Assembly: GCA_022758945.1 (NCBI GenBank)
Contig: JAEMQE010000244.1
Location: 1-12,805 of the forward strand
Direction of reading: 5' to 3'
Origin: Lentimicrobium sp.
GTDB lineage: Bacteria; Bacteroidota; Bacteroidia; Flavobacteriales; Flavobacteriaceae
DNA: 12,805 nucleotides
Of this stretch, positions 1 through 7,900 are shown in pieces (position 1 is the stretch's first letter; every line of letters starts with the position of its first letter). The notes beneath the pieces were generated by a model. The model had not been told where the DNA came from, did no database searches, and saw only the letters and a list, made by a program, of their open reading frames with translations. A program made the translations under genes and the position numbers.

Positions 1-2
1 AT

Positions 3-1154
3 AAAATCAAACTACAATTTGCCTTTTTCTTAATGCTGGTTTCATTTCTTTCTTACGGCCAATCGAATGTTTTTAAAGTTACTCTGGACGCTGGTCATGG
101 TGATCATGATTTTGGAGCTACCTATAACGGTCATGTCGAAAAAAATATAAATTTAGCACTAGTGCTCAAAGTAGGAAGATTGTTAGAACAGAACCCCAAA
201 ATTGATGTAATTTATACTCGTAAGACTGATGTTTTTATCGATTTAATTGAACGAGCCAATATTGCCAATCGGGCTGATGCCAATATTTTTGTTTCCATTC
301 ACTGCAATGCCAATAAAAACCCAGAAGGCGAGGGAACCGAGACCTACGTAATGGGGATGAGTAAAGTGGCTTCAAATCTTGAAGCGGCTAAAAAAGAGAA
401 CTCCGTTATTACTTTAGAAAAAGATTATAAACAAAAATATGAAGGTTATGATCCCAATTCTCCTGAAACAATGATAGGAATGACCTTGATGGCAGAAGAA
501 TATTTGGATAACAGTATTTCATTGGCAAGCAAAGTTGAAGACGGATTTGCTGCAATAGGAAAAAAAATCAGACACGGTGGCGTAAAACAAGCGCCTTTTA
601 TGGTGTTGCACAAAGCGTATATGCCAAGAGTTTTAATAGAAACCGGATTTATTTCTAATCCTGCAGAAGGTGCTGATTTAGATTCTGAAGAGGGTCAAAA
701 CGAAATTGCCCGAGCTATTGCAAATGCTATTATTAATTATAAAAATGAATACTTTGGCAATGAAGGCAATGAAAGCGATGCCGAAAGACCTTCTCAAAAA
801 ATAATCGAAAAACCGGTAAAAGACACTTCTTCACCTGCAAAATCAAAACCGAATTTAGAAGTAGCAACTCCAAAAAAAACTACAAATAATCAGGATACAA
901 CAGGCATCATCTTTAAAGTTCAACTTTCGGCAAGTTCAAAGAAATTAGAATTAACACCAAGTAATTTTAAAGGATTGAAAGATATCTCAATTGAATCGGG
1001 AACTAATCTTTATAAATATATGTATGGAGAAACTGCGGATTACAATGATGCTAAAAAACTATTGCAGGAAGCAAAATCTAAAGGCTATGATTCTGCTTAT
1101 TTAATTGCATTTAAAAACGGAGAAAAGATTAGTGTACAAGACGCAATCAAATAA
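3..1154 (+). CDS. N-acetylmuramoyl-L-alanine amidase with SPOR-like tail (5' end cut by window edge)
   Basis: A zinc amidase of the Amidase_3 (AmiA/B/C) family, which cuts the bond between MurNAc and L-Ala in peptidoglycan, usually during daughter-cell separation. The expected motifs are visible: DAGHG with a zinc-ligand His (codon 96-98), the following EKN glutamate (138-140), SIHCNA with the second His (300-302), and VLIETGFISN with the catalytic Glu (639-641). About 80 residues between the last two His/Glu motifs resemble the insert that holds the autoinhibitory helix in AmiB/AmiC. A Lys/Ser/Pro-rich linker (about 770-900) leads to a C-terminal domain beginning FKVQLSAS (about 910-1150) that resembles a SPOR fold, which in other proteins binds stem-peptide-free glycan at septa. 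The first ATG (33) falls inside a hydrophobic signal peptide; the frame is open to the window edge and encodes KIKLQFAFFL before it, so the true start lies just outside. The product should be exported to the periplasm. Confidence 0.9.
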   Translation, partial: KIKLQFAFFLMLVSFLSYGQSNVFKVTLDAGHGDHDFGATYNGHVEKNINLALVLKVGRLLEQNPKIDVIYTRKTDVFIDLIERANIANRADANIFVSIHCNANKNPEGEGTETYVMGMSKVASNLEAAKKENSVITLEKDYKQKYEGYDPNSPETMIGMTLMAEEYLDNSISLASKVEDGFAAIGKKIRHGGVKQAPFMVLHKAYMPRVLIETGFISNPAEGADLDSEEGQNEIARAIANAIINYKNEYFGNEGNESDAERPSQKIIEKPVKDTSSPAKSKPNLEVATPKKTTNNQDTTGIIFKVQLSASSKKLELTPSNFKGLKDISIESGTNLYKYMYGETADYNDAKKLLQEAKSKGYDSAYLIAFKNGEKISVQDAIK

Positions 1155-1185
1155 TTAATAACTGCAAGTTTAATTATTTTTATAT

Positions 1186-1193
1186 TAAATTTG
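1186..1193 (+). promoter_or_regulatory. Candidate -7 box before the MCE gene
   Basis: TAAATTTG fits the Bacteroidota -7 consensus TAnnTTTG exactly and lies 18 bases before the TTG start at 1212, so the transcript leader would be very short. No clear TTG -33 element is seen at the usual distance upstream, so the match could be chance in AT-rich DNA. Confidence 0.35.
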
Positions 1194-1211
1194 TACAAAT
1201 ATACTTGAATT

Positions 1212-2177
1212 TTGAAATTAACACGAGAAATTAAAACTGCCATATTAGTCATTTCGACTATTTTACTTTTTATTTGGGGCTACAGCTTTTTAAAGGGAAA
1301 AGACCTTTTAGATAAATACAAAACATTTTATGTAGAATACGACAATGTTGAAGGTTTAGCTCCTTCAGCATCTGTTACTATTAATGGTTTAGATGTAGGA
1401 AAAGTAACTAAGATTTCCTTGAACAAAGAAACAGGAAAACTAATGGTTCAATTGCAACTCAAAACAGATTTTCCAATTTCTAAAACCAGTACAGCCATTA
1501 TTTATAAGCCTGGCTTTATTGATGGAAAACAAATTGCCATTCATCCAAATCTTGAAGACAAATCAGTGTCAGCAGATGGCCAGGTGCTCATAGGAACTGC
1601 TGAATTAGATTTAACCGAATCCTTGAAAAAGCAGTTGCTTCCGCTTCAGGTAAAATTCGAGTTACTAATCAAGAATGCTGATAATTTATTGATAGGAATA
1701 AACAATGTTTTAGATAATAAAGGACAGCAGGATTTGAAAGTTAGTTTGTCTGAATTGAGTAAAACTATGGAGCAATTCCATAAAGCTTCTTCGAGTATAA
1801 ATACAATTTTAGACGATAATAAAGGAGAAATAAAAGGAGTTGTAAGCAACTTGAACAAAGTCTCAAGTGATTTCTCAAAAATATCGGATTCTTTAAACAA
1901 AGCCGATTTAGGGAAAACTGCTAAAAATCTCCAAAAAACATTAGAAAATGTTGATAAAATGATGGCTGGCATGCAGGCTGGCAAAGGAACAATGGGCAAA
2001 TTGATAAACGACGAAGCCTTGTATAATAATTTAGAGAAAACTTCAAAAGAATTAGAATTATTATTAGAAGACATAAGACTTCATCCAACAAGATATGTAA
2101 ATGTTTCTGTTTTTGGAAAGAAAAATAAACCTTATGTTGCACCGGTAACCGATACGGTTTCAAAAGTTAAAAACTAG
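1212..2177 (+). CDS. MlaD/MCE family protein
   Basis: An MCE-domain (MlaD-like) protein, the substrate-binding part of envelope lipid transporters that move phospholipids between inner and outer membranes. It has a short cytoplasmic N-terminus, one membrane anchor (about residues 9-27), an MCE beta-barrel domain (about 38-118, with NVEGLAPSASVTINGLDVGKV), and a long helical C-terminal half rich in Lys, Leu, Asn and Ser that probably forms coiled coils. The start is a TTG. An in-frame TGA at 1206-1208 rules out an earlier start, and any later start would lose the membrane anchor; MKLTREIKTAILVI is also the typical opening of this family in Bacteroidota. No MlaE-type permease or MlaF-type ATPase is in the window, so the partners must be elsewhere. 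The next gene begins only 5 bases after the stop, so the two are probably one transcript. Confidence 0.88.
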   Translation: MKLTREIKTAILVISTILLFIWGYSFLKGKDLLDKYKTFYVEYDNVEGLAPSASVTINGLDVGKVTKISLNKETGKLMVQLQLKTDFPISKTSTAIIYKPGFIDGKQIAIHPNLEDKSVSADGQVLIGTAELDLTESLKKQLLPLQVKFELLIKNADNLLIGINNVLDNKGQQDLKVSLSELSKTMEQFHKASSSINTILDDNKGEIKGVVSNLNKVSSDFSKISDSLNKADLGKTAKNLQKTLENVDKMMAGMQAGKGTMGKLINDEALYNNLEKTSKELELLLEDIRLHPTRYVNVSVFGKKNKPYVAPVTDTVSKVKN

Positions 2178-2182
2178 CAATT

Positions 2183-3517
2183 ATGAGCTATTTAGACAAT
2201 ATTTTATTTGCAATTTTGTTAGTTTTAGGATTTGGGTATTTCTATTCCAATATAAAAAAAATTGTTAGAAACATAAATCTTGGAACAGCCATAAATCGCA
2301 AAGACAATTCTAAAGCGCGTTGGGCAAACATGGCGATGATTGCTCTTGGTCAATCAAAAATGGTGAAAAGACCAGTTGCAGGAATACTTCACATCATAGT
2401 TTACGCAGGATTTATCATTATTAACATCGAATTGCTGGAAATCATTATTGATGGTTTATTTGGCACTCACCGAATTTTTTCCTTTCTAGGAACTACCTAC
2501 AATGTTTTGATTGGCTCTTTTGAAATATTAGCTTTATTGGTTTTGGTTGCCGTATTTACTTTTTGGACAAGAAGAAATATTATCAGATTAAAAAGGTTTG
2601 CCAACAAAGATTTGGCTGGTTTTCCAAAGAATGATGCCAATTATATTCTGTATTTCGAAGTCGTTTTGATGTCTTTATTTTTATTGATGAACGCATCTGA
2701 TTTACATTTGCAAAACATTCCGGGAGGTTTTTCTCATTTTATAAAAGCAGGTTCTTTTCCGGTTAGTCAGTTTATGGAACCTTTATTCAATGGGGTTTCC
2801 AGTGAATTTGTAATGGTTCTTAATACGTTATTTTGGTGGTTGCACATCATTGGTATTTTGGTTTTTATGAACTATTTGTACTTTTCAAAACACCTTCATA
2901 TTCTGTTGGCTTTCCCAAATACTTATTTTGCGGATTTGAATCCAAAAGGGCAACTAAATAATTTAGAATCAGTTACCAATGAAGTGAAATTGATGATGGA
3001 TCCAAATGCTGATCCTTATGCAGTTGCACCGGCAACCGAAAATGCAGTTCCAAGCAAGTTTGGAGCCAGTGATATTCAGGATTTGAATTGGGTACAATTA
3101 ATGAATGCTTATACTTGTACTGAATGTGGTCGTTGCACATCCTCTTGTCCTGCAAATATTACCGGAAAAAAATTGTCGCCACGTAAAATTATGATGGCAA
3201 CACGAGACCGAATAGAGGAAGTAGGCAAAAATATTGACGCTAACAAAGGCGTTTTCGTTCCAGACAATAAATCATTATTAAACGATTACATCACTCCCGA
3301 AGAATTGTGGGCTTGTACTTCGTGCAATGCTTGTGTCGAAGAATGTCCGGTAAATATTAGCCCACTTTCGATTATTATGGATATGCGTCGTTATTTAGTG
3401 ATGGAACAAAGCGCTGCGCCAACTCCGATAAATGCAATGATGACCAATATCGAAAATAATGGTGCGCCTTGGCAATATAACCAGCAAGATAGATTGAATT
3501 GGAAAAACGAAAATTAA
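2183..3517 (+). CDS. Membrane-bound Fe-S oxidoreductase subunit, cytochrome b-like domain plus two [4Fe-4S] motifs
   Basis: A 444-residue electron-transfer protein. The N-terminal half has about five membrane segments (roughly residues 6-22, 65-87, 107-128, 154-172, 212-234) and resembles the NarI/DsrM/HdrE type of b-type cytochrome anchor; His70, His221, His237 and His239 sit in or near membrane segments and are possible heme ligands (inference). The C-terminal half carries two classical [4Fe-4S] ferredoxin motifs: CTECGRCTSSCP (Cys312, 315, 318, 322) and CTSCNACVEECP (Cys378, 381, 384, 388). This layout matches the Fe-S half of HdrD or GlpC-like proteins fused to a membrane anchor. The catalytic-type CCG domains are in the next gene. 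Together they would form a complex on the inner face of the cytoplasmic membrane passing electrons between the quinone pool and an unknown substrate. The substrate cannot be read from the sequence. Confidence 0.85.
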   Translation: MSYLDNILFAILLVLGFGYFYSNIKKIVRNINLGTAINRKDNSKARWANMAMIALGQSKMVKRPVAGILHIIVYAGFIIINIELLEIIIDGLFGTHRIFSFLGTTYNVLIGSFEILALLVLVAVFTFWTRRNIIRLKRFANKDLAGFPKNDANYILYFEVVLMSLFLLMNASDLHLQNIPGGFSHFIKAGSFPVSQFMEPLFNGVSSEFVMVLNTLFWWLHIIGILVFMNYLYFSKHLHILLAFPNTYFADLNPKGQLNNLESVTNEVKLMMDPNADPYAVAPATENAVPSKFGASDIQDLNWVQLMNAYTCTECGRCTSSCPANITGKKLSPRKIMMATRDRIEEVGKNIDANKGVFVPDNKSLLNDYITPEELWACTSCNACVEECPVNISPLSIIMDMRRYLVMEQSAAPTPINAMMTNIENNGAPWQYNQQDRLNWKNEN

Positions 3518-3609
3518 TATTGAAAAGTAAAAATTCTCCTAGTTAATCGTTTTAGTTGATTTACACATTGATTACAAAAATTTAGATTTCAAATTTCAGA
3601 TTTTCAAAA

Positions 3610-3637
3610 CTTGAAACTTTGAACTTGAAACTTTAAA
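3610..3637 (+). repeat. Tandem 14-bp repeat in the spacer between the two Fe-S genes
   Basis: Two adjacent copies of a 14-base unit, CTTGAAACTTTGAA then CTTGAAACTTTAAA, differing at one base, lie just before the ATG at 3648. The 130-base spacer (3518-3647) also holds related words such as AGATTT and TTTCAAA. An 11-base word from it (AAACTTTAAAC, 3628-3638) recurs before aroC at 10303-10313. No promoter or terminator is evident in the spacer. Confidence 0.6.
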
Positions 3638-3647
3638 CAAAAAAAAT

Positions 3648-4439
3648 ATGTCAGAAGTTTTAATAGTACCAACAATGGCCGAAATGCTGTCTCAGGGCAA
3701 GCAACCAGAAGTATTGTTTTGGGTAGGTTGTTCCGGAAGTTTTGATGACAGAGCTAAAAAAATCACAAAAGCATTTGTCCGAATTCTAAATCGTGCCAAT
3801 GTTTCCTTTGCGGTTCTTGGCACAGAAGAAAGTTGCTCAGGTGATCCGGCAAAACGTGCAGGAAACGAATTTCTGTTCCAAATGCAGGCGATGACAAATA
3901 TCGAGGTTCTAAATGCCTACGAAGTGAAGAAAATTGTAACTGCTTGTCCGCATTGTTTCAATACCTTGAAAAATGAATACCCGGAATTAGGCGGAAAATA
4001 TGAAGTTTTTCATCACACAGAATTTCTTAAATCCTTGCTTGACGATGGCAGATTAACTATCGAAGGAGGGCAATTCAAAGGAAAAAGAATTACTTTTCAC
4101 GATCCTTGTTACCTTGGAAGAGCCAATAAAGTTTATGAAGCACCTCGTGATTTAATTCAAAAACTGGATATAGAATTAGTCGAAATGAAACGTTCTCGTG
4201 CTAATGGATTATGTTGTGGCGCCGGTGGAGCACAAATGTTTAAAGATTCTGAACCTGGCAACAAAGAAATAAATGTCGAAAGAACCGAAGACGCTTTAGA
4301 AACCCAACCCGACATTATTGCCGCAGCTTGTCCTTTTTGCAATACAATGATGACTGATGGAATCAAAAACAAAGAAAAAGAAGGCACGATAAAAGTGCTG
4401 GACATAGCCGAATTAATTGCAAACGCTCAGGATTTATAA
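3648..4439 (+). CDS. (Fe-S)-binding protein with two CCG domains (HdrB/HdrD-, LutA/GlpC-like)
   Basis: A soluble 263-residue protein built from two CCG (cysteine-rich, PF02754-type) domains, the type that holds the noncubane [4Fe-4S] disulfide-reducing centre in heterodisulfide reductase and occurs in lactate, glycolate and glycerol-3-phosphate oxidation complexes. Domain 1 shows WVGCSG (Cys28), ESCSGD (Cys63) and CPHC (Cys100, Cys103); the usual Cys-Cys pair is reduced to a single Cys here, as I recall for many members. Domain 2 is complete: HDPCYLGR (Cys154), CCGAGG (Cys189, Cys190) and CPFC (Cys228, Cys231). It follows the membrane Fe-S gene after a 130-base spacer and is almost certainly its partner: that gene supplies cubane clusters and the quinone-side anchor, this one the active site. 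The family does not fix the substrate; disulfides and hydroxy acids are both possible. No FAD-binding oxidase subunit is nearby, which argues mildly against a lactate or glycolate dehydrogenase. Confidence 0.87.
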   Translation: MSEVLIVPTMAEMLSQGKQPEVLFWVGCSGSFDDRAKKITKAFVRILNRANVSFAVLGTEESCSGDPAKRAGNEFLFQMQAMTNIEVLNAYEVKKIVTACPHCFNTLKNEYPELGGKYEVFHHTEFLKSLLDDGRLTIEGGQFKGKRITFHDPCYLGRANKVYEAPRDLIQKLDIELVEMKRSRANGLCCGAGGAQMFKDSEPGNKEINVERTEDALETQPDIIAAACPFCNTMMTDGIKNKEKEGTIKVLDIAELIANAQDL

Positions 4440-4445
4440 ATTAAT

Positions 4446-4467
4446 TACGAATTTGAAAATACGAATT
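4446..4467 (+). repeat. Direct repeat in spacer before the 160-residue gene
   Basis: TACGAATT occurs at 4446-4453 and again at 4460-4467, again with a 14-base step. It fills much of the 53-base spacer between the CCG-protein gene and the next gene. Confidence 0.45.
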
Positions 4468-4492
4468 ACCTAATACCCAACACCCAAAAAAT

Positions 4493-4975
4493 ATGCTTAT
4501 TCCTTTCGAAAATTTACCATTAGAATCCAAAATCTGGATTTACCAATCCAACAGAAAATTTTCGGATGCAGAGTTTTCCGAAATTGAAGCTGATTTAATA
4601 TCCTTTTTAGAAAAATGGGAAGCGCATAGCGTTGGACTTGAATCATCCTATCAGCTGAAATACAATCGATTTATAATTATTGCCGTAAATCAGGATGTGC
4701 AGGCTGCAACAGGCTGTTCTATTGATTCTTCGGTACAATTTATCCAAAAATTGGAACAAAAATATAATGTCGATTTGTTGGACAAAATGAATGTTACCTT
4801 CAAAAACGGCGAACACATTGCACACAAATCCTTGATTGATTTCAAAAAAATGGCCAAAGAAAAAGCGGTTACTGAAAACACCATCGTTTTCAATAATCTG
4901 GTGAACAATATCGAAGAATTTAATGAGTCTTGGGAAGTTCCGGCTATGGATAGTTGGCACAGTCGTTTTTTTTAA
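4493..4975 (+). CDS. Conserved Bacteroidota protein of unknown function (often labelled 'ABC transporter ATPase')
   Basis: A soluble 160-residue protein with no signal peptide or membrane segment. I recall close relatives in Flavobacteria carrying the database name 'ABC transporter ATPase', but no Walker A (GxxGxGKS/T), signature LSGGQ or Walker B motif is present and it is far too short, so that label is not supported. Visible features likely to be conserved are KIWIYQSNRKF (residues 13-23), YNRFIIIAVN (57-66), ATGCSIDSSVQFI (72-84, with the only Cys, Cys75), NVTFKNGEHIAHKSL (100-114) and a C-terminal SWEVPAMDSWHSRFF. The mix of predicted strands and helices suggests one compact alpha/beta domain. 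It lies 53 bases after the Fe-S reductase genes and 13 bases before the GH3 lipoprotein gene, so it is probably co-transcribed with both. A role in the Fe-S module (assembly or regulation) is a guess from position only. Confidence 0.82.
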   Translation: MLIPFENLPLESKIWIYQSNRKFSDAEFSEIEADLISFLEKWEAHSVGLESSYQLKYNRFIIIAVNQDVQAATGCSIDSSVQFIQKLEQKYNVDLLDKMNVTFKNGEHIAHKSLIDFKKMAKEKAVTENTIVFNNLVNNIEEFNESWEVPAMDSWHSRFF

Positions 4976-4988
4976 AACCAAAAAACCA

Positions 4989-7900
4989 ATGAAAATCTTC
5001 TTAACCAAAATTGGATGCTTCTACTTTTTGTTGTTTTTGCTAACCAATTGTGCAACGAAGAAACCGAGTATTCCTTTCAAAAAACCAGCCATTGCTGAAA
5101 ATGAGGAGATTTATATTCCACATTTAAAATCAGAACGAAAAAACTTTTTCAAAGATTCCGATGCCGAAACTCATTGGGTGGACAGCATATACAACAACTT
5201 ATCTTTAGAAGAAAAAATAGGTCAGCTTTTTATGGTTTCGGCCTATTCGAATAAAGATTCTGTTCATGTGAATGCGGTTGACAAACTAATTACGGAAAAT
5301 AAAGTGGGCGGTTTGATTTTCTTTCAAGGCGGACCAGTTCGTCAGGCAAATTTAACCAATCGTTTTCAATCAAAATCAAAAGTTCCTTTATTTATTGGCA
5401 TTGACGCCGAATGGGGGTTAAGTATGCGACTCGATTCTACCTATCGACATCCTTGGAATATGACTCTTGGTGCAGTTCAGGATTTGAAACTGGTCGAAAA
5501 AGTGGGCGAAAGTATGGGTAAAGAAAGTAAACGAATGGGCGTTCATTTTAACTTTGCTCCGGTTTTGGATATCAATACAAATCCAAAAAATCCAATTATC
5601 GGATTCCGATCTTTTGGCGAAAGCAAAGTAAATGTTACCGAAAGAGCGATTGCTTTAATGAATGGCGTTCAAAACCAAGGTGTATTTTCTACCGGAAAAC
5701 ATTTTCCTGGTCACGGCGACACTTCGGCTGATTCGCATAAAACTTTGCCGTTGGTTACTCTTTCTCAAGAACATATTGATTTAGTCGAATTGTATCCTTA
5801 CAAACGAATGTTTGACGAAGGCCTAGTTTCAGTGATGGTAGGACATCTAAATATTCCCAGTTTAGATCCAAGACCCAATTATCCAACATCGATTTCAAGT
5901 AGTGTTGTCACCGAATTGCTTCAGAATGAAATGGAATTTGATGGCTTGATTTTTACTGATGCCCTGAACATGAAAGGAGTCAGTAATTATCGAGCTATTG
6001 ACAGTATTCCGCCAAAACCCGGAGATATTGACCTGCAAGCCTTTCTTGCCGGAAATGATATTTTGCTTTGTTCGGAAGATGTTCCTATGGCAATAGAAAA
6101 AATCCGTTCCGCTTATCAAACTAATAGTATTACGGAAGAGCGATTGGCACATTCCGTAAAAAAGATTTTACATTATAAATTCAAAGCGGGTTTAAACAAA
6201 TACAAACCTATCGAAACCGCAAATTTAGTTCAGGATATTAATCCTTCTTCGAACGAAGCTTTGCAATACCAATTGTTTGAAAATGCAGTTACTGTTTTAC
6301 AGAACAATTCAACTATTCTTCCAATAAAAAACTTGGAAAACAACAAAATTGCTTATGTAAAACTAGGAGACGATGAGAATAGCGCTTTTGTTTCAACACT
6401 AAAAAAATACACGGAAATCACCGAAGTTTCCAGTCAAAATATTGACAGTTTGAATCTAAAATTGAAAGATTTCAATACCGTTATTGTTGGCTTTCACAAA
6501 TCAGATAAAGCCTGGAAAAATCAGGAATTCACGGAAACCGAATTGCTTTGGTTACAGGAAATTGCTAAAAACAACAACGTCATTCTGGATGTTTTGGCAA
6601 AACCGTATTCGCTTTTACCGATTACAAATTTTGAGAATATTGAAGGATTGGTGGTTTCTTATCAAAATTCAGACGTTGCCCAGATCGTTTCGGCTGAACT
6701 AATTTTTGGTGCTATTGATGCCAAAGGCAAACTACCGGTTTCAATCAATACAAACTTCAAAGTGAATGATGGTTTATCGACCGAAAAACTGAATCGTCTG
6801 GGGTTCACTTCTCCCGAAAACGTGGAGATGAATCCAGTTAAACTTTTAGAAATTGAAAAAATAGCAAATAAAGCAATTGAGGACAAAATTGCACCGGGAA
6901 TTGTTGTACTTGTGGCAAGAAAAGGGAAAGTAGTCTATCAAAAATCTTTTGGATATCAAACTTACGACAAAGTAAAAAGGGTTACTAACACTGATTTATA
7001 TGATCTTGCATCCTTAACAAAAATAATTGCCACTTTGCCAAATGTCATGCAACAATACGATAAAGGGAATGTTACTTTAGAATCAACCTTGGGAAACATG
7101 GTTCCCATTTTTAAAGGTTCTAATAAATCCGACATCAATTTTAAAGATTTGTTATTGCATAATGCGCAATTGCAACCGTTTATTCCTTTTTATAAAAATA
7201 CGCTCGATAGTTCTGGAAAACCTTTAGAAAAATATTACAGAAAAACTCCAAACGAATTATTTTCAAAGCAAGTGGCTGATAGTATGTTTGTAAGAAACGA
7301 TTATCACGATACGATTATGAAAATTATTGTGGATAGTAAATTATTGCCAGAGAAAAAATACAAATACAGCGATTTTACTTTTATGATTTTGAAAGAATAT
7401 CTGGAAAGAGTTACATCAAAAAAATTAGATGTTTTGGTTCAAGATAATTTTTTTCAATCTTTAGGAATGAACAATTCCCTTTTTAATCCTTTGCAAAAAA
7501 GAAATAAAAGTGATATTGCACCCACAGAAATTGACAATTATTATAGACATCAAACCTTGCAAGGATATGTTCATGACCAGGGCGCAGCCATTGAAGGTGG
7601 TGTTCAAGGACATGCAGGATTATTTTCTAATGCCATGGATATTGCCAAAATGATGCAAATGTATTTGCAAAAAGGCAACTATGGAAACGTTCAATATTTT
7701 TCATCCAAAACCTTTGATGAGTTCAATACCTGTTACTTATGTGCTGACGGAAATATAAGAGGTTTAGGATTTAATAAACCTCGCGGTATAGATAATCCTA
7801 CATCCAAATCAGCCTCGGATAAAAGTTTTGGACATACAGGATTTACGGGAACAATGGCATGGGCAGACCCGGAAACAGAGACAGTTTATGTTTTTCTTTC

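Noticed and set aside
1646..2074. 142-codon open frame on the - strand inside the MCE gene
   Set aside because: Antisense shadow of a clear MCE coding region; its Ser/Leu/Phe-rich translation has no recognisable domain and no promoter.
4966..4975. T8 run at the end of the 160-residue gene as a possible slippage site fusing it to the GH3 frame
   Set aside because: The needed shift is +1 (or -2), not the common -1, and the fusion would bury a lipoprotein signal peptide in mid-protein. The run is more likely just Phe-Phe-stop.
4493..4975. Naming the 160-residue protein an ABC transporter ATPase
   Set aside because: No nucleotide-binding motifs and too short for an ABC ATPase; the name appears to be an inherited database label.
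4923..4988. Upstream extension of the GH3 fusion gene to the ATG at 4923, overlapping the 160-residue gene
   Set aside because: The extension would put 22 residues before a textbook lipoprotein signal peptide; the ATG at 4989 starts that signal directly and lies 13 bases after the previous stop.
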